Below are positions 1 to 10,414 of a DNA stretch of 64,000 nucleotides, one piece after another. How positions within the stretch are numbered: the stretch's first letter is position 1; every line of letters starts with the position of its first letter. The stretch covers positions 29,358,056 through 29,422,055 of the forward strand of contig OX155960.1 in the NCBI GenBank assembly GCA_944548615.1. Reading direction: 5' to 3'. The stretch is from Micropterix aruncella (lineage: Eukaryota > Arthropoda > Insecta > Lepidoptera > Micropterigidae). Under the pieces are notes generated by a model. It was not told the DNA's origin and ran no database searches. It saw only the letters and a list, made by a program, of their open reading frames with translations. The position numbers were made by a program, and so were the translations under genes.

Positions 1-120
1 GTCAGAATCGTAGCCTAATAGTATATTATATTTATACATGGTGTATAGCTCTGTCATATGGCTCTAACGCAAATGTATTGGCATTATTTACTGTCCCCTT
101 ATATATGACACATTTTGACT

Positions 121-215
121 CGCGGGAAGCAAGCTGAAGTGGCGCACTTGTTTTAAACTCGCATAAGATCACACCGGTCGTAGGTTCAAAACCTACCGAT
201 ATGTATATTTTTTTT
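121..215 (+). pseudogene. tRNA-like remnant (T-arm and B-box)
   Basis: A perfect 5-bp stem (GTAGG/CCTAC, 180-184 with 192-196) closes a 7-nt loop TTCAAAA, which is the shape of a tRNA T-arm with a B-box-like core. An A-box-like stretch (AAGCTGAAGTGGCGC) lies about 50 bases upstream and a T-run follows at about 206. I could not pair an acceptor stem, so this is more likely a decayed tRNA or tRNA-derived SINE head than a working gene. Confidence 0.25.
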
Positions 216-229
216 TTGTTTTTATACAT

Positions 230-1470
230 AAAGAAACATTGTTATCAAATAAATGAACACTTTTTATTAAAAAAAAGTAATATTGTAAATTTAAAAAAAA
301 ATTAAATAAATATTAAATATTATTTTACTTATTATTGTTTCTATTTTTCAACATATGATTTATCATGTTTTTAAACCTCTTTCATTTACACGGTGAAATA
401 GCCATCTAAAACCGATATTTTTTTACTTCACATCTCCGATCCATCGAAATGTCAATTTGGTAATAATAAGTCATGAAACAGAGCGTCGCGAACGCAACCG
501 CATATGTCGGCCTTCGAAGCCGAAATGAACCACGTTTCTAAGAGCCAATAACATTTCATTATAAAAGGTTGGCTGTTATGCCATTTGAATCAGTAATTGA
601 TCCCCACATAAGAACCATATTGACCCAATGTCGCTTGCGGCATTTTGAATGCCAGCGCGTCGTCGCGAGAAGAGCGCGCTCATCTCATTGTATGACAAAA
701 ATAATATAAACGGGCTCTGCAAAATATTATTTTTAAAATATACTGATATTTTATTTGAAAAAAATAATCGTCAGTACTACAAGTTTATTGTACATAGTTT
801 ATGTAAAAAAAAACAAACTTGAAAAAAACACACAGTAATAAGTAATATTTAACAGTGAATATGGATGAAAGTTACACTTTTTATATAATTTTTTTTAACA
901 AGAAAAACTTATTTTTTTAAATTTATGCGAAAGCATTCCTCTTTACAACTATTGTTAAAATGCCGTAGTATTTTTTTTGAGTCTCTTGATCGTGCAGTTT
1001 AGTGTGAGGCACGTTTCAAAAAATGCTCTAAAATGAAAATTTCCTGTATAGCTCCCAGATTTAATTATTTTCCTCAATTTTCCAATACTTAAAAAAAAAT
1101 CTGAAATAGCTATCTACTTAAGAAAGGTACTGTGAGTTACGATAATTTTTTTTTATTGGCTAACATCATCAGTTATTTCAGTATGATTGTTCAAAAATTG
1201 CCAAAAAATGTAATTTTCGAAATTTACCTACATCGTCGCCTTAAGAGCGTTGTCCCAAATTTAGGCACTCGGGTTTTAGGTATTTACCGCTCGACGCGCG
1301 AGGTGAGTGCGCCCGTGTGGGTTTTTCCTCACTTACGGGACACAGTTGCGACGTTACGGCGACTAAACGATCTTGATCTGTAGCTATGGCGTACCTATAT
1401 TTTTAGTTAATAAGTAAATAACTAAAGTTTACGAAGAAAATAAAAAGACTGTCCAAAATAGATTAATTAT
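230..1470. other. AT-rich spacer, no gene seen
   Basis: Long A and T runs with scattered short GC-richer patches (about 480-700 and 1220-1380). No frame resembles a known protein family and no clear repeat structure is visible. Confidence 0.5.
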
Positions 1471-1472
1471 GT

Positions 1473-1697
1473 ATTTTAATTAAATTTATACAAATATGGA
1501 TGATGCAATATTATTATATTCACATAAAACTATATAGGTAATTATAAAAAGAAACTCTTTTTAGTTGTTTATTTGTATAAGTACCGACTTAATTGAAGTG
1601 TTATAAAACTATTTTAATTAAATTTATACAAATATGGATGATGCAATATTATTATAATTACATAAAACTACCTATATAGGTACTAATAAAAAGAAAC
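1473..1697. repeat. Direct repeat, 138-bp period
   Basis: About 85 bases beginning ATTTTAATTAAATTTATACA at 1473 recur at 1611 with only small differences, both ending near an AAAAAGAAAC motif. The unit is AT-rich and non-coding. It looks like a local tandem duplication, not a transposon. Confidence 0.75.
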
Positions 1698-1699
1698 AT

Positions 1700-2225
1700 A
1701 TCTCACATTCCTATCTCACATTCCTAATGCTAATTATTGTCATCCTACATTTACCGCAAATGGAGGGGACTGCAGCGCGTGAATTAGAGTGGTCGAGTAG
1801 CCGGTAGGGGTTCAATTAGTTTTACCCCTTTCCCCCATCGCCCCACCTTCCCTTGTGCAAGCCTCGAGGGTGTCGGTGCAGAGCAAACCTGTCCCCCTTA
1901 CCAACAAACCCCGTATTGGATGAATTAATCAGGATGTCTGTGGCGGCAAACTTGTACCCTATACGTTTTCCAACTTTTATTTATTACTGAAACGAGATTA
2001 CCTTCGGGGAGGCCGCAGCGGAATAGAAGGATTGCGAATTTAAGGCGACGAGGGGCGACAAATGCTAACCGATTCAAAGATTTCGAGGCATTTTTGATTA
2101 CGTTCTTCACTAAATTGATAACTGTTTTTACTTTCCTGGCCCACCGATCGATGAAAAGGGAAAGTTTTGTGACCGCGCAGTATTATCCATTTTGATCCCC
2201 CCCCCCCCCCCGAGGCGATTAAGAT
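1700..2225. other. Spacer with a 15-base C tract
   Basis: Mixed-composition DNA without recognisable coding content. An uninterrupted run of 15 C lies at 2197-2211. Such a tract is unstable and its exact length may be a sequencing error. Confidence 0.4.
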
Positions 2226-2810
2226 CATTTCTAGATAGAAGGAAGTCTTCTGTCTGTATGTCTATGTGTTATTGTGTGGATCCCTTTACGATAGTCCCCA
2301 AACGCTTTATCTGATTGAGATGAAATTTGGCAAGCAATCATCCCTTGGTTCTGGTAAGAGATGAAAAGGTTGTGGTTGAAATCGGTCCGCCAGGGGGCGC
2401 ACTACTCTTATTTAAATCTCGAAATATTAAACGAAATATTAGACTTGGAATTTGGTACAAAGATGCCTTGTTGCGCCTAAATCACACGGTGAAATTTTGG
2501 TTGGATTATATTTTCATTTTCATACATTTCATGCATTTATCACACATACATTTTCTTCATATATTAACGCCATCGGTTGGGGCTTTGCCTGAACCCGTCC
2601 TTAGCCAAAAAACAAACAGTCCCTCTCAAGGGGCTGCAACGGAATCGTCAACGGAATTGCAACGGGTTCGTCCGCCGGCCGAGAGAGGGCGATCGATTTT
2701 ATTTAAAAAAATAACATTTACAGATGAAATCAGTCCTTGGGTACTTGCCGGGAATGTCTTGGGTGACTCAACCGATTTTTTTATTGAAATAAAAATATAA
2801 ATTAAATAAA
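2226..2810. repeat. Possible degraded dispersed repeat
   Basis: The stretch around 2305-2345 (GATTGAGATGAAATTTGGCA) resembles a phrase common in the ends of Helitrons and some LINEs of insects. Boundaries are not visible and no coding frame is credible, so the family assignment is only a guess. Confidence 0.25.
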
Positions 2811-3370
2811 TGTAATCTTCCCATAGTCCATTACAGAATATTTTTATTCTGAAATTGACTATGATGGATAAATTGGGTAACAAATTAAATTCTGCACCCT
2901 GTCGTAATTAATTTTCAATAGAGTTTTACTCGGCCATTGTTAGTAGCTTTAAAAAACACATATGAAAATAAAGGTAATGTATTTTCTCCCTGACTACTTT
3001 ATTTTTTTATGTAAAATAAATATAATAAAACAAAACGATATTGCGGGCGATATTTAATTGTATAAACAAGATTGATGCATCTGGGTGCGTAATGATAACA
3101 CAGTCGCTCTTCATATATTTTTTGGTTTTTATATTTAGTACGTGGGCAAGTAAAAGACTCTTCATTGCTGACATAAATCACTAACTCAACTTATATATGT
3201 TTAATAATAACTTCCAGATAACGATCATATAATAATTAGGTAATGAAATAACACACATATATAAAGTAAAGCATGTAGTGACACATGATGATGAACAATG
3301 CATCACTAAACTAGGCAGACATTTTTAATCCCAAGATTCAATTGACGTAATATCACCGGCAAAATTGTCT
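2811..3370. other. AT-rich spacer
   Basis: No gene or repeat structure seen. Composition is strongly AT with short T and A runs. Confidence 0.4.
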
Positions 3371-4922
3371 AATGGAGAATGTTCACTAATTTTTATTTTT
3401 AGCTCTCCGTATTGTCTTCTAAATATAAAAAAATCCTGTGACAAAATTATTTCGATACGTCCATTAGTTTTCGAGATATGGAATTTTAAATATAGATGCG
3501 CAACGCTAGTTTTTTCCGCCGGCGCTCGCTGCGTGTGACGTCATAGTTCAACACTCGCTCAGTCCGTCGCGCCGTACGGTTTACAAGGTTTCATTAGAAG
3601 ATTACGCTAATATCTTTTAAAATGTCTATTCCAGAATGTGTCGCGTTTTTGATAAGTCGTGTAAAGGATTAGACAAATTTTATGATTCCCTTAATTTAAT
3701 AAAAGACTCGATCATATTATTATCTCCTACTTCTTAAGATTTCACTAACTGCCTTCCTAATGTAATGTATTATATTATTATTATATTATTATTATATTGT
3801 AACATACTATTGTATTATATCATATTATGTATAATAAATATTATTATCCAATTAATCATTTTGCTATATCCAGATAACCATATTTACAACTTATTTAATT
3901 ATTACTTTTCTTACCCTTATATTATTATTAGCTTTTTTTTCTACTATCAAGGTGTTCATGTTATTTCTGTTAATTTGTAATGCAAGCATTGCAAACTATT
4001 CATAGGATAGTAAATTTGTTTCGTTTGAATATGTTTTTAAAATACTAGTATCATATATTTACTATCTGTAAGTTTGCTATAAAATAAAAAATAAATAAAT
4101 AAAATAAATTCCAAATAGCAGAAAATTGTGTTTTGTGCCAAAATGTAAAAAAAACCACAACCACCAATGAATCGAGAAAGTTGTTTTTTCTTGTTCCAAT
4201 GAATATCAAAATGCGAAAAAACGTTTAGTACATCTGTCCGTTTCACTGTATTCGCAATAAGTCAAATTATTTTAGTAAAATTTTATTAAAAAGAATAATT
4301 AGGTATGTAGGTATTAACATTTCACTATTTATATATTACACAAAACTTAAAAGATTTTGTACTTGCGCTGCGTTTGCGAAATTGGTTATTATATGGTATT
4401 CGTTAAATTAGATTTTCTAAATAGTTATGTTAAGCGGCCGACAGGTATATTAACTTACTTTTGCATTATTACTCCTCGCATTTCGGCGGCAAAAAAATCA
4501 CTATTATTCGAAAAATAATGGGCAACCATTAATCCATCTATTTTAGGTAGATTATCCGATTGCCCTTTTTGAAATCCTTCATCCATTGTACTACACTTAA
4601 TTAATTGAATACACTCTATGAACGTAGCAGTTGCTCGGAGTAGATTTCGTTAATTCATAGCAAAATACACAGTGCAACCGCTGAGAACCGGCAGTTCTGT
4701 AATAACGAGAGCGCGCGAGCGATCGGAGTGTTGGAAAATGACGTCACACAGTAGCCGGCCGCCCGAGCGCCGGATTTGATATTTACGGGAGTTTTAAATG
4801 TGTGCAAAACAAAAACTACTTGGTATTTTTAAATGAAACAAAAACTAATGTATTTGTATACATATAAGCTCTAATATGACGAAGTTTCAAGCGAATTTTC
4901 AGACCCAGTAACATTCTCCATT
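3371..4922. mobile_element. Non-autonomous DNA transposon with long diverged TIRs
   Basis: The outer ends are inverted copies (AATGGAGAATGTT at 3371-3383; reverse complement at 4910-4922). A second matching pair lies further in: GTGTGACGTCAT at 3533-3544 and its complement at 4739-4750, each followed by an AACACTC motif. The spacing from the ends is similar (162 and 172 bases), so the TIRs extend for about 240 bases with much divergence. The interior is AT-rich and has no transposase. I could not identify the target-site duplication or the superfamily. Confidence 0.6.
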
Positions 4923-5963
4923 GCCTGATGACTAATAGCATTCAAAGAATCGATAATTTCGTTTTTAAATGTGTCTTTCTTACGATGCAAATAATTATTG
5001 TATGAAAATAGCGTCTTTCACACTTGCAAATTTAAACAAATATATGCACTAGTAATGCATAAATGTATGGCAATTACATTTATTATGTAACTCTTATTAA
5101 TAGAACATTTATCCTACTGTAAAATAGACCTATCTGGATCTGACGGGGTTTGAACATAAATGCATTACGATACATAAATGTACGCATCGTACATTGTAAC
5201 CATCGAACATTGTACAAATCGTACACGGGGATGAGTTGTACGCATCGTACATAGCAGATATGTCAGATTACAATCGATGGTTATCTTTGAGCAATACTGG
5301 ATACGCAAAGAGCGGCCCGTCCGGTTTTAACGGATGCGTCCGTTAAAAATCTCCCAGACGGCGGCGTGTGCTCTTCAGCACGCGACTAGCGAGGGACTCC
5401 ACTTTTCCTCGTTACCATGGCGACAACGCGGGCGCCGCGACGCTCCCCCTACCCTTTTTACCCTTACCTATAGCAGGCTAGCTTCCCTTTGGAGGCATGA
5501 ACACTATTTCAAGAAAAAAGCGTAGATGTGGCCTTGTGAGAATGTCAGTGGCGTAGCTAGTTGGTCAAAGGCCATGGCGCGAAAAGAAAATGCCCTTCCC
5601 CCGTCACCAATCTCCTCAAATCAAAACTAATCGAAACGATTTCTTTATTGTTTAAAAAAAAATATATAAATGATTAAATAAATCATTATTTGTTGGGCGC
5701 ATTACAATCAAATACAAATCCTATCATACTATCATTGAAAAATATAATAATAAGCATACTATCATATATATTGAAAAATTTGACAAAATAAACAAAATTT
5801 ACTTACTGTTTGTTCCATTTCTTCTCTTTTGTTGTTTTCGCTAAAAAGCGCCAATACTATATATTTTGTGTACTTACTTGTTTTTCTCCCTACGTTGAAC
5901 CTATTGTAATAATACCGCAATACGCAAACGCATATATACGTAACGCACACATACGAAACGGTC
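4923..5963. other. Spacer with short dyad repeats
   Basis: GTACGCATCGTACAT occurs at 5180 and 5238, and TGTAACCATCGA near 5195 is inverted as TCGATGGTTA near 5274, giving a small dyad-rich patch. A GC-richer section follows at 5290-5480. No frame here looks like a real gene. Confidence 0.4.
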
Positions 5964-5968
5964 ATTGC

Positions 5969-6168
5969 TGTTACATACTGGCAACACTGTGTAATATGTT
6001 ACATACTGGCAACACGGTGTGATGGGACAGGACAGGCGGGTAGGGGATTTGGGGTGAACATTACCTACATGAGATTGTGTTCTGTATTAACTCATTATTG
6101 AATAAACTATTATTGAATAAACTATTATTGAATAAACTATGATGCGAATAAAACTGTGGATCACAACA
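5969..6168 (+). repeat. 5' LTR (200 bp)
   Basis: Starts with TG and ends with CA. The first 28 bases are a near-duplicate of the next 28 (TGTTACATACTGGCAACAC at 5969 and 5997). Three copies of a 15-bp unit containing AATAAA lie at about 6098-6140 and could serve as polyadenylation signals. Confidence 0.8.
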
Positions 6169-6169
6169 G

Positions 6170-6187
6170 TGGCGACGAGGATTGAAC
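6170..6187 (+). other. Primer-binding-site-like sequence
   Basis: TGGCGACGAGGATTGAAC follows the 5' LTR by one base. Its complement ends in CCA and carries a T-loop-like GTTCAATCC, as expected for the 3' end of a tRNA primer. I cannot say which tRNA. Confidence 0.55.
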
Positions 6188-6257
6188 GAATTCACGCGAT
6201 CTAAGCAAAAAATCGAAAGTTTTTTTCCGTGTGTCAAAAATAACATAACCTTGCAAC

Positions 6258-6674
6258 ATGGACAAATCAGTGCAGGAATTGGTGAAGCTGATGAAGCAAC
6301 AAGCTGAACAAGCTGACGAACGAGCTGCTGCTGACCGAGAACTGGTTTCACGACTTATGCAACAAAATCAGAAAATCCTAGAACAACTTCATGTACAAGC
6401 AGCCTCCGCCGCAGGTCAAGCACATACCGCAGATCCAATTGCAGCTCCCGTTTTCCAAGCAACATCACTCTACAAGACCTTGGCTGGCCGCATGACAACA
6501 TTTGAATTCTCACCAGATAATAACCTCACTTTCGACCGCTGGTATGCAAGATACAAATCAATATTTGTCGAAGACGCTGCAATGATGACCGCTACACAGA
6601 AGATCAGCTTACTCAGGGGATTTGGGGTGAACATTACCTACATGAGATTGTGTTCTGTATTAACTCATTATTGA
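6258..6674 (+). pseudogene. Truncated gag of the mini LTR element
   Basis: The frame starts with an ATG 90 bases after the 5' LTR. The first ~50 residues are rich in Gln, Glu and Ala and look like a coiled coil. About residues 85-115 (FEFSPDNNLTFDRWYARYKS, then a VEDAA stretch) match the usual start of the capsid-like region in Gypsy-type gag proteins. From about 6615 the frame runs into LTR sequence, so the last ~20 residues are an artefact of the deletion. A full gag would be several times longer and followed by protease, RT and integrase, none of which is present. It could not make virus-like particles alone; mobilisation would need a full-length relative. Confidence 0.7.
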
Positions 6675-6741
6675 ATAAACTATTATTGAATAAACTATTA
6701 TTGAATAAACTATGATGCGAATAAAACTGTGGATCACAACA
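6615..6741 (+). repeat. 3' LTR, 5'-truncated
   Basis: Identical to bases 6042-6168 of the 5' LTR, including the triple AATAAA unit, and followed at once by the ATTGC target-site duplication. Confidence 0.8.
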
Positions 6742-6774
6742 ATTGCTAACCAGTATCCGAAGTGATCCGAAGTT

Positions 6775-7262
6775 CATGTATAGTCTACGAAATATTGTTT
6801 GACAAAAGTGTCGTTAGCACATTGGTACCTTTTTCACAACGATCGAGACCTTTTTCACACCTATCGTCTAATGTCTAATGGCTTGATATGGTTAGACTAA
6901 ATCGCCTTGATCGCTTAATAATATTAATTATTTATACGTATCAATATTCAAGCAAAAACACTAATAATAACATTTTCTTCCGAATCTCTCAAAGACAGCT
7001 GAATAAGCAATAAAATAAATTTAGGAAAAATCTTTATTGTAGTAAAAAGTAACAAAACTATTTGACAAAATTTACGTATAAAAAATATTAAAACGATTTA
7101 CTGGTTAATTCTTCTAGAATGATTATTATTACTTTATCAATTTTATAAACTGAAAACAATATTAAAGTAAATAAAGTAATATTAAGGTAAGTAGATAAAT
7201 GATTAGGACTATTAATTAGTGAAACCCTAACAGTTCGATTTTGAAATCATTGGTAATTAGTG
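6775..7262. repeat. Remnant related to the element near 61.5 kb
   Basis: TATAGTCTACGAAA and GACAAAAGTGTCGTTA near 6778-6815 match 61538-61580 on the same strand. A second shared block, GATTAGGACTATTAATT... with GTTCGATTTTGAAAT (about 7200-7245), is found inverted near 61600-61650. The interior is AT-rich and non-coding. Confidence 0.4.
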
Positions 7263-7439
7263 TGTATTTATTATGATATATTTGTTAATATATCAAAATA
7301 TGTATGTATATACATATACATACATATAATATGTCAAACTCAAAAATTTATTTATATATTTACATTTTACTTTAGATACACACACAATATATATTATATG
7401 CTATAATTTCAAATTTAATTTTAGGCTATAATTTGTTGC

Positions 7440-7583
7440 CTACTCTTCTTTTCACACCAGCATGTTGGTTGACTGGAAGATATTGCTGTAGTGTAGCAAT
7501 AAGTCCGCCATTGTACCTTATTTTATTGTGCAATAAAGAGATTTTCATTTCATTTCATTTCATTTCATTTCATTTCATTTCAT
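7440..7583 (+). mobile_element. LINE 3' end with (ATTTC)n tail
   Basis: GTTGACTGGAAGATATTGCT, then AATAAGTCCGCCATT, then a polyadenylation-like GCAATAAAGAG lead into eight ATTTC-type repeats. The same block occurs inverted at 10826-10908, 14427-14565, 29605-29700 and 43560-43600, each time with its own pentanucleotide tail. It is the 3' end of a common non-LTR retrotransposon family; coding sequence is gone here. Confidence 0.65.
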
Positions 7584-7654
7584 TGTATTTTAATATATCT
7601 GTTTGAAGTACACATTTTACAATTATTGTTAGGGTATAATTGTAAAATCGAAAT

Positions 7655-7745
7655 CGGTAATCACCGAATTTAACATGGTAAGTAGCTAACCGATTAAGAC
7701 TATTAATTAGTGTAACAGTAACAGTTTGATTTCGAAATCATCAGT
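7655..7745 (+). repeat. Dispersed repeat block
   Basis: GGTAAGTAGCTAACCGATTA followed by GACTATTAATTAGTG and a GTTTGATTTCGAAAT block. Related blocks lie at 7187-7250 and, inverted, at 61595-61660. Confidence 0.5.
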
Positions 7746-7844
7746 ATTTAGTGCGTCTTTCAATATATCTGTCTGAATATTTAATATATCTATACTGCAA
7801 TATTTATTCGGATCGTTGGTAGTATTAAGTTCAAGATGTTATGA

Positions 7845-8532
7845 TCGAACCCGATATTAGGCCGTTATATCCCCTATGAAGTGAACGTGAAGACTTAGCG
7901 GACAAAGACAACCCACTCTCTAGCTCCACCGGCGAGCCCGTGAAAGCTTACACCTTATTGCGAGGTACTGGAAAGTGAAGCCAGCGAGCTGACCTCACGC
8001 CCTCACCACCAGATTTGGCCCGTTTTGTCCGTCCTTCGAGATGCCTCCGTCCTCCCGACTGGTTACGGGACCGAAGTCGCTTGTACGGCCTCTACCTGTT
8101 GTATTACATCGTTAATTCGATATGAATTTATCCCTTACCTGGGCGTCCTTTACACGCTAGCAATGCTACACGGTCGGATGGCCCATAGGTCGTTTCAATA
8201 GTAGCATGGCAACAGGTCAACATCCACCCCTGTTGCTTAGGAGACAGTATATTTCTATAGTTTTCACACTCCAGTAATTAGTCAGAGTGCATAACCGATT
8301 AGCTGACGCAGCACGGCGCGCAAACCGCCCAGTAGCGCCGGAGGGAAATCCCCCAGGGGAAACCGATCCATCAGCCTTCAGGACTGAGACGCGAGAGTCC
8401 TACCCTGAGTAATCCCTCACACGGGGAGGATAGTGAATAGGAGCTGAATCGTGAGTTCGGCCGACCCGAGAACACATTAGATCTGCAGGAATGGTTTCGT
8501 GCAGCTTGGATGGTCCAAGCTGCGCGAAACCT
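7845..8532 (-). repeat. GC-rich dispersed repeat, copy 1
   Basis: About 690 bases of the GC-rich family described under findings, in reverse orientation and close to full length, though its terminal hairpin is eroded. Shared landmarks are CCTCCGTCCTCCCGACTGGT, GAAGTCGCTT, a CCTGGGCGTCCTTT block and the GAATCGTGAGTT block. At 8493-8531 an 18-bp inverted repeat with one mismatch and a 3-base loop (starting GGTTTCGTGCAGCTTGGA) marks the other end. No convincing coding frame. Confidence 0.65.
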
Positions 8533-9440
8533 TTCGTTAATTATACCTATCATCATTATACCTATCACTAACGCTACTAAAACGCGCTAGGAGCAGGTCA
8601 AAGTCAGCGGAGTTGAGGGCGTTCTAACATTACACGTAGGTATTCATATCATCAGTTAATGGCGGTCAGTAGCAACGCGAATGCCGGGCATCCTTAGGCT
8701 CAGGCCTGACTCAGCTAATGCCAGTTAATGCCAGGCCAATGCCAGACTTACCAAATTCAACGAAGCGGGTGTCAAATTTGGTGTGAAACATAATATCAGG
8801 TTTATAAGTACGTACATTATTTGGGCCTTTCAAGTTGAACCGAATCCAACCAAAGTATAGCGCGTGCAAAGGTTCTGCGAAGCGGATGATCGCTTCTTTC
8901 TTTGGAATATTGGATACATGACTACTGTTGCTTTGGAAAATAATCGTATCCTGATTGCTGATTTAGGTATATGACCATTTGCTTGCCGGAAGTTATTGAC
9001 GAAATTCGTAAAAGCTACCATAAATGGTTATGATAGCTCTCACGCGCCCAGAGAGTCAAATGAATTTTCGAGGGCGAAAAACGTAGAACGCATGAACCAT
9101 CCTCCATACATCACCTCGTGACTTTTTCTTGTCTTCAAAAATTATGAATCAATTACGCGGTCATCGATTTTCATCGCGAGGCTGAGGCGAATATGAAAAA
9201 CATGCTTCCGAGGAAAGGCGAATTAAATGTTAAGAATATTGGTTTATACGTATGACCAACGTAGACTATTATGAGATACAATAAATTGTGTTTTGAACAT
9301 TCATATTTTTTTCTATTCATTTCGTAAACTTTCAGTATGGTCTTCGTACACGCATGTTAGTTAAGACTGCTCGATTTAAAAAGTTCATTAAACTAGCCCT
9401 GATTGTCAAGCCCCATGTTAGCTCCATCCGACATGACAGT
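8533..9440. other. Spacer
   Basis: Mixed-composition DNA. A short cluster of AATGCCAG-type words lies at 8710-8745. No gene recognised. Confidence 0.4.
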
Positions 9441-9911
9441 GCAGAAACAGAGTGCTAAATCGTGCGGAAACTGTGCTTTTAACGCCATTTTAGTCCTTGA
9501 TAAGCTCCTATAGCCGATATATGATATAGGAGAAATTTTCACTTAGGAAATACCGAAAATTTTCACTGAAAGGGAATACCGAAATGTTAGTTAAATATTT
9601 CCGTAGACCCTGAATTAGGCACCGAAAAGAAATAGAACACTGGCCTCTGTATCCTCTCTGGCGGGCCATACATGCCAATACCTTTGGTAATTGAGGCTAC
9701 AACAATGCAGAAACAGAATACGAAAGCGTGCTTAACAACATTTCTGTTACATTATAAACTCTGTATGGGGAAGTTCCACTAGGACAAATGAAACGGAATA
9801 CCAAAATGTCAGTTGAATTCGTATACCCTGAATTAGGCGCCAAAAGAGATATCTGGCATCTGTCCTATCTCTGGCAGGCCATATCTGCCATTTTCTTAGA
9901 CAATTGAGGCT
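9441..9911. repeat. Diverged tandem duplication, ~266-bp unit
   Basis: The first unit (9441-9706) starts GCAGAAACAGAGTGC and ends near GGTAATTGAGGCT. The second (9707-9911) starts GCAGAAACAGAATAC and ends ACAATTGAGGCT. Both contain CCCTGAATTAGGC and CTCTGGCRGGCCATA. The second copy is about 60 bases shorter. Confidence 0.7.
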
Positions 9912-10303
9912 CGACGCTATTTTGTATCACCGCGCCCCCGGTCTATGAAACTTTTTCTACGCGACGACGACTGAAAAGAATGGATATCGGCGAGTCATGC
10001 CTCTTTGTAACGCCCGTTTTGGTACGTTTCAGACTTTGGCTTTGGCTCGGGAGGGCGGTAATGTAATTATGGTCGTTACGGCGGCGTGTCTCGGAATATT
10101 AAAGCTAATTTGTAAGGAGAGATACAATGCTGACTTTGATGGAATTTATGCCCCGAAATTGATGGGCGTTCGCTTGACTGGGCAACTTCGAAATTGAAAC
10201 GAAATATAAATGTAACTTTTTATTGTCATGACAAAAAAACAAAAATGAACTCGATTGTTAGATTCCAGTTTATACATAGGCGTATCCTCGAGGTGAGGCA
10301 CAG
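9912..10303. other. GC-richer unique stretch
   Basis: CpG-containing, apparently single-copy DNA. An open stretch at 9997-10197 encodes nothing I recognise and has no splice or start context that argues for a gene. Confidence 0.35.
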
Positions 10304-10414
10304 GTAGCCCCGGATTTACGATTTTTACGAGCCGGGGCAAAAACAATATAAGCGCCACACCCCTCCTCCAGCATTTGAGATTAATGATTTAATAAAAATC
10401 TCAAAACAAATATA

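Larger units (their letters stand above)
5969..6741 (+). mobile_element. Miniature LTR retrotransposon (Gypsy-like), deleted
   Basis: The 773-bp element is bounded by a 5-bp target-site duplication, ATTGC at 5964-5968 and 6742-6746. It starts TGTTACATACTGG and ends CACAACA, the TG...CA ends of LTRs. Inside are a 5' LTR, a tRNA-complementary primer-binding-like site, the N-terminal half of a gag frame, and the 3' 127 bases of the second LTR. The 127 bases shared by both LTRs (6042-6168 and 6615-6741) are identical as read, so insertion was recent. The pol region and the first 73 bases of the 3' LTR are missing. The junction lies at an AGGGGATTTGG motif also present in the 5' LTR, suggesting deletion or template switching at microhomology. 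Confidence 0.85.

Noticed and set aside
1132..1383. 83-codon open frame
   Set aside because: Begins with GTG in AT-rich DNA; no motif and no supporting signals.
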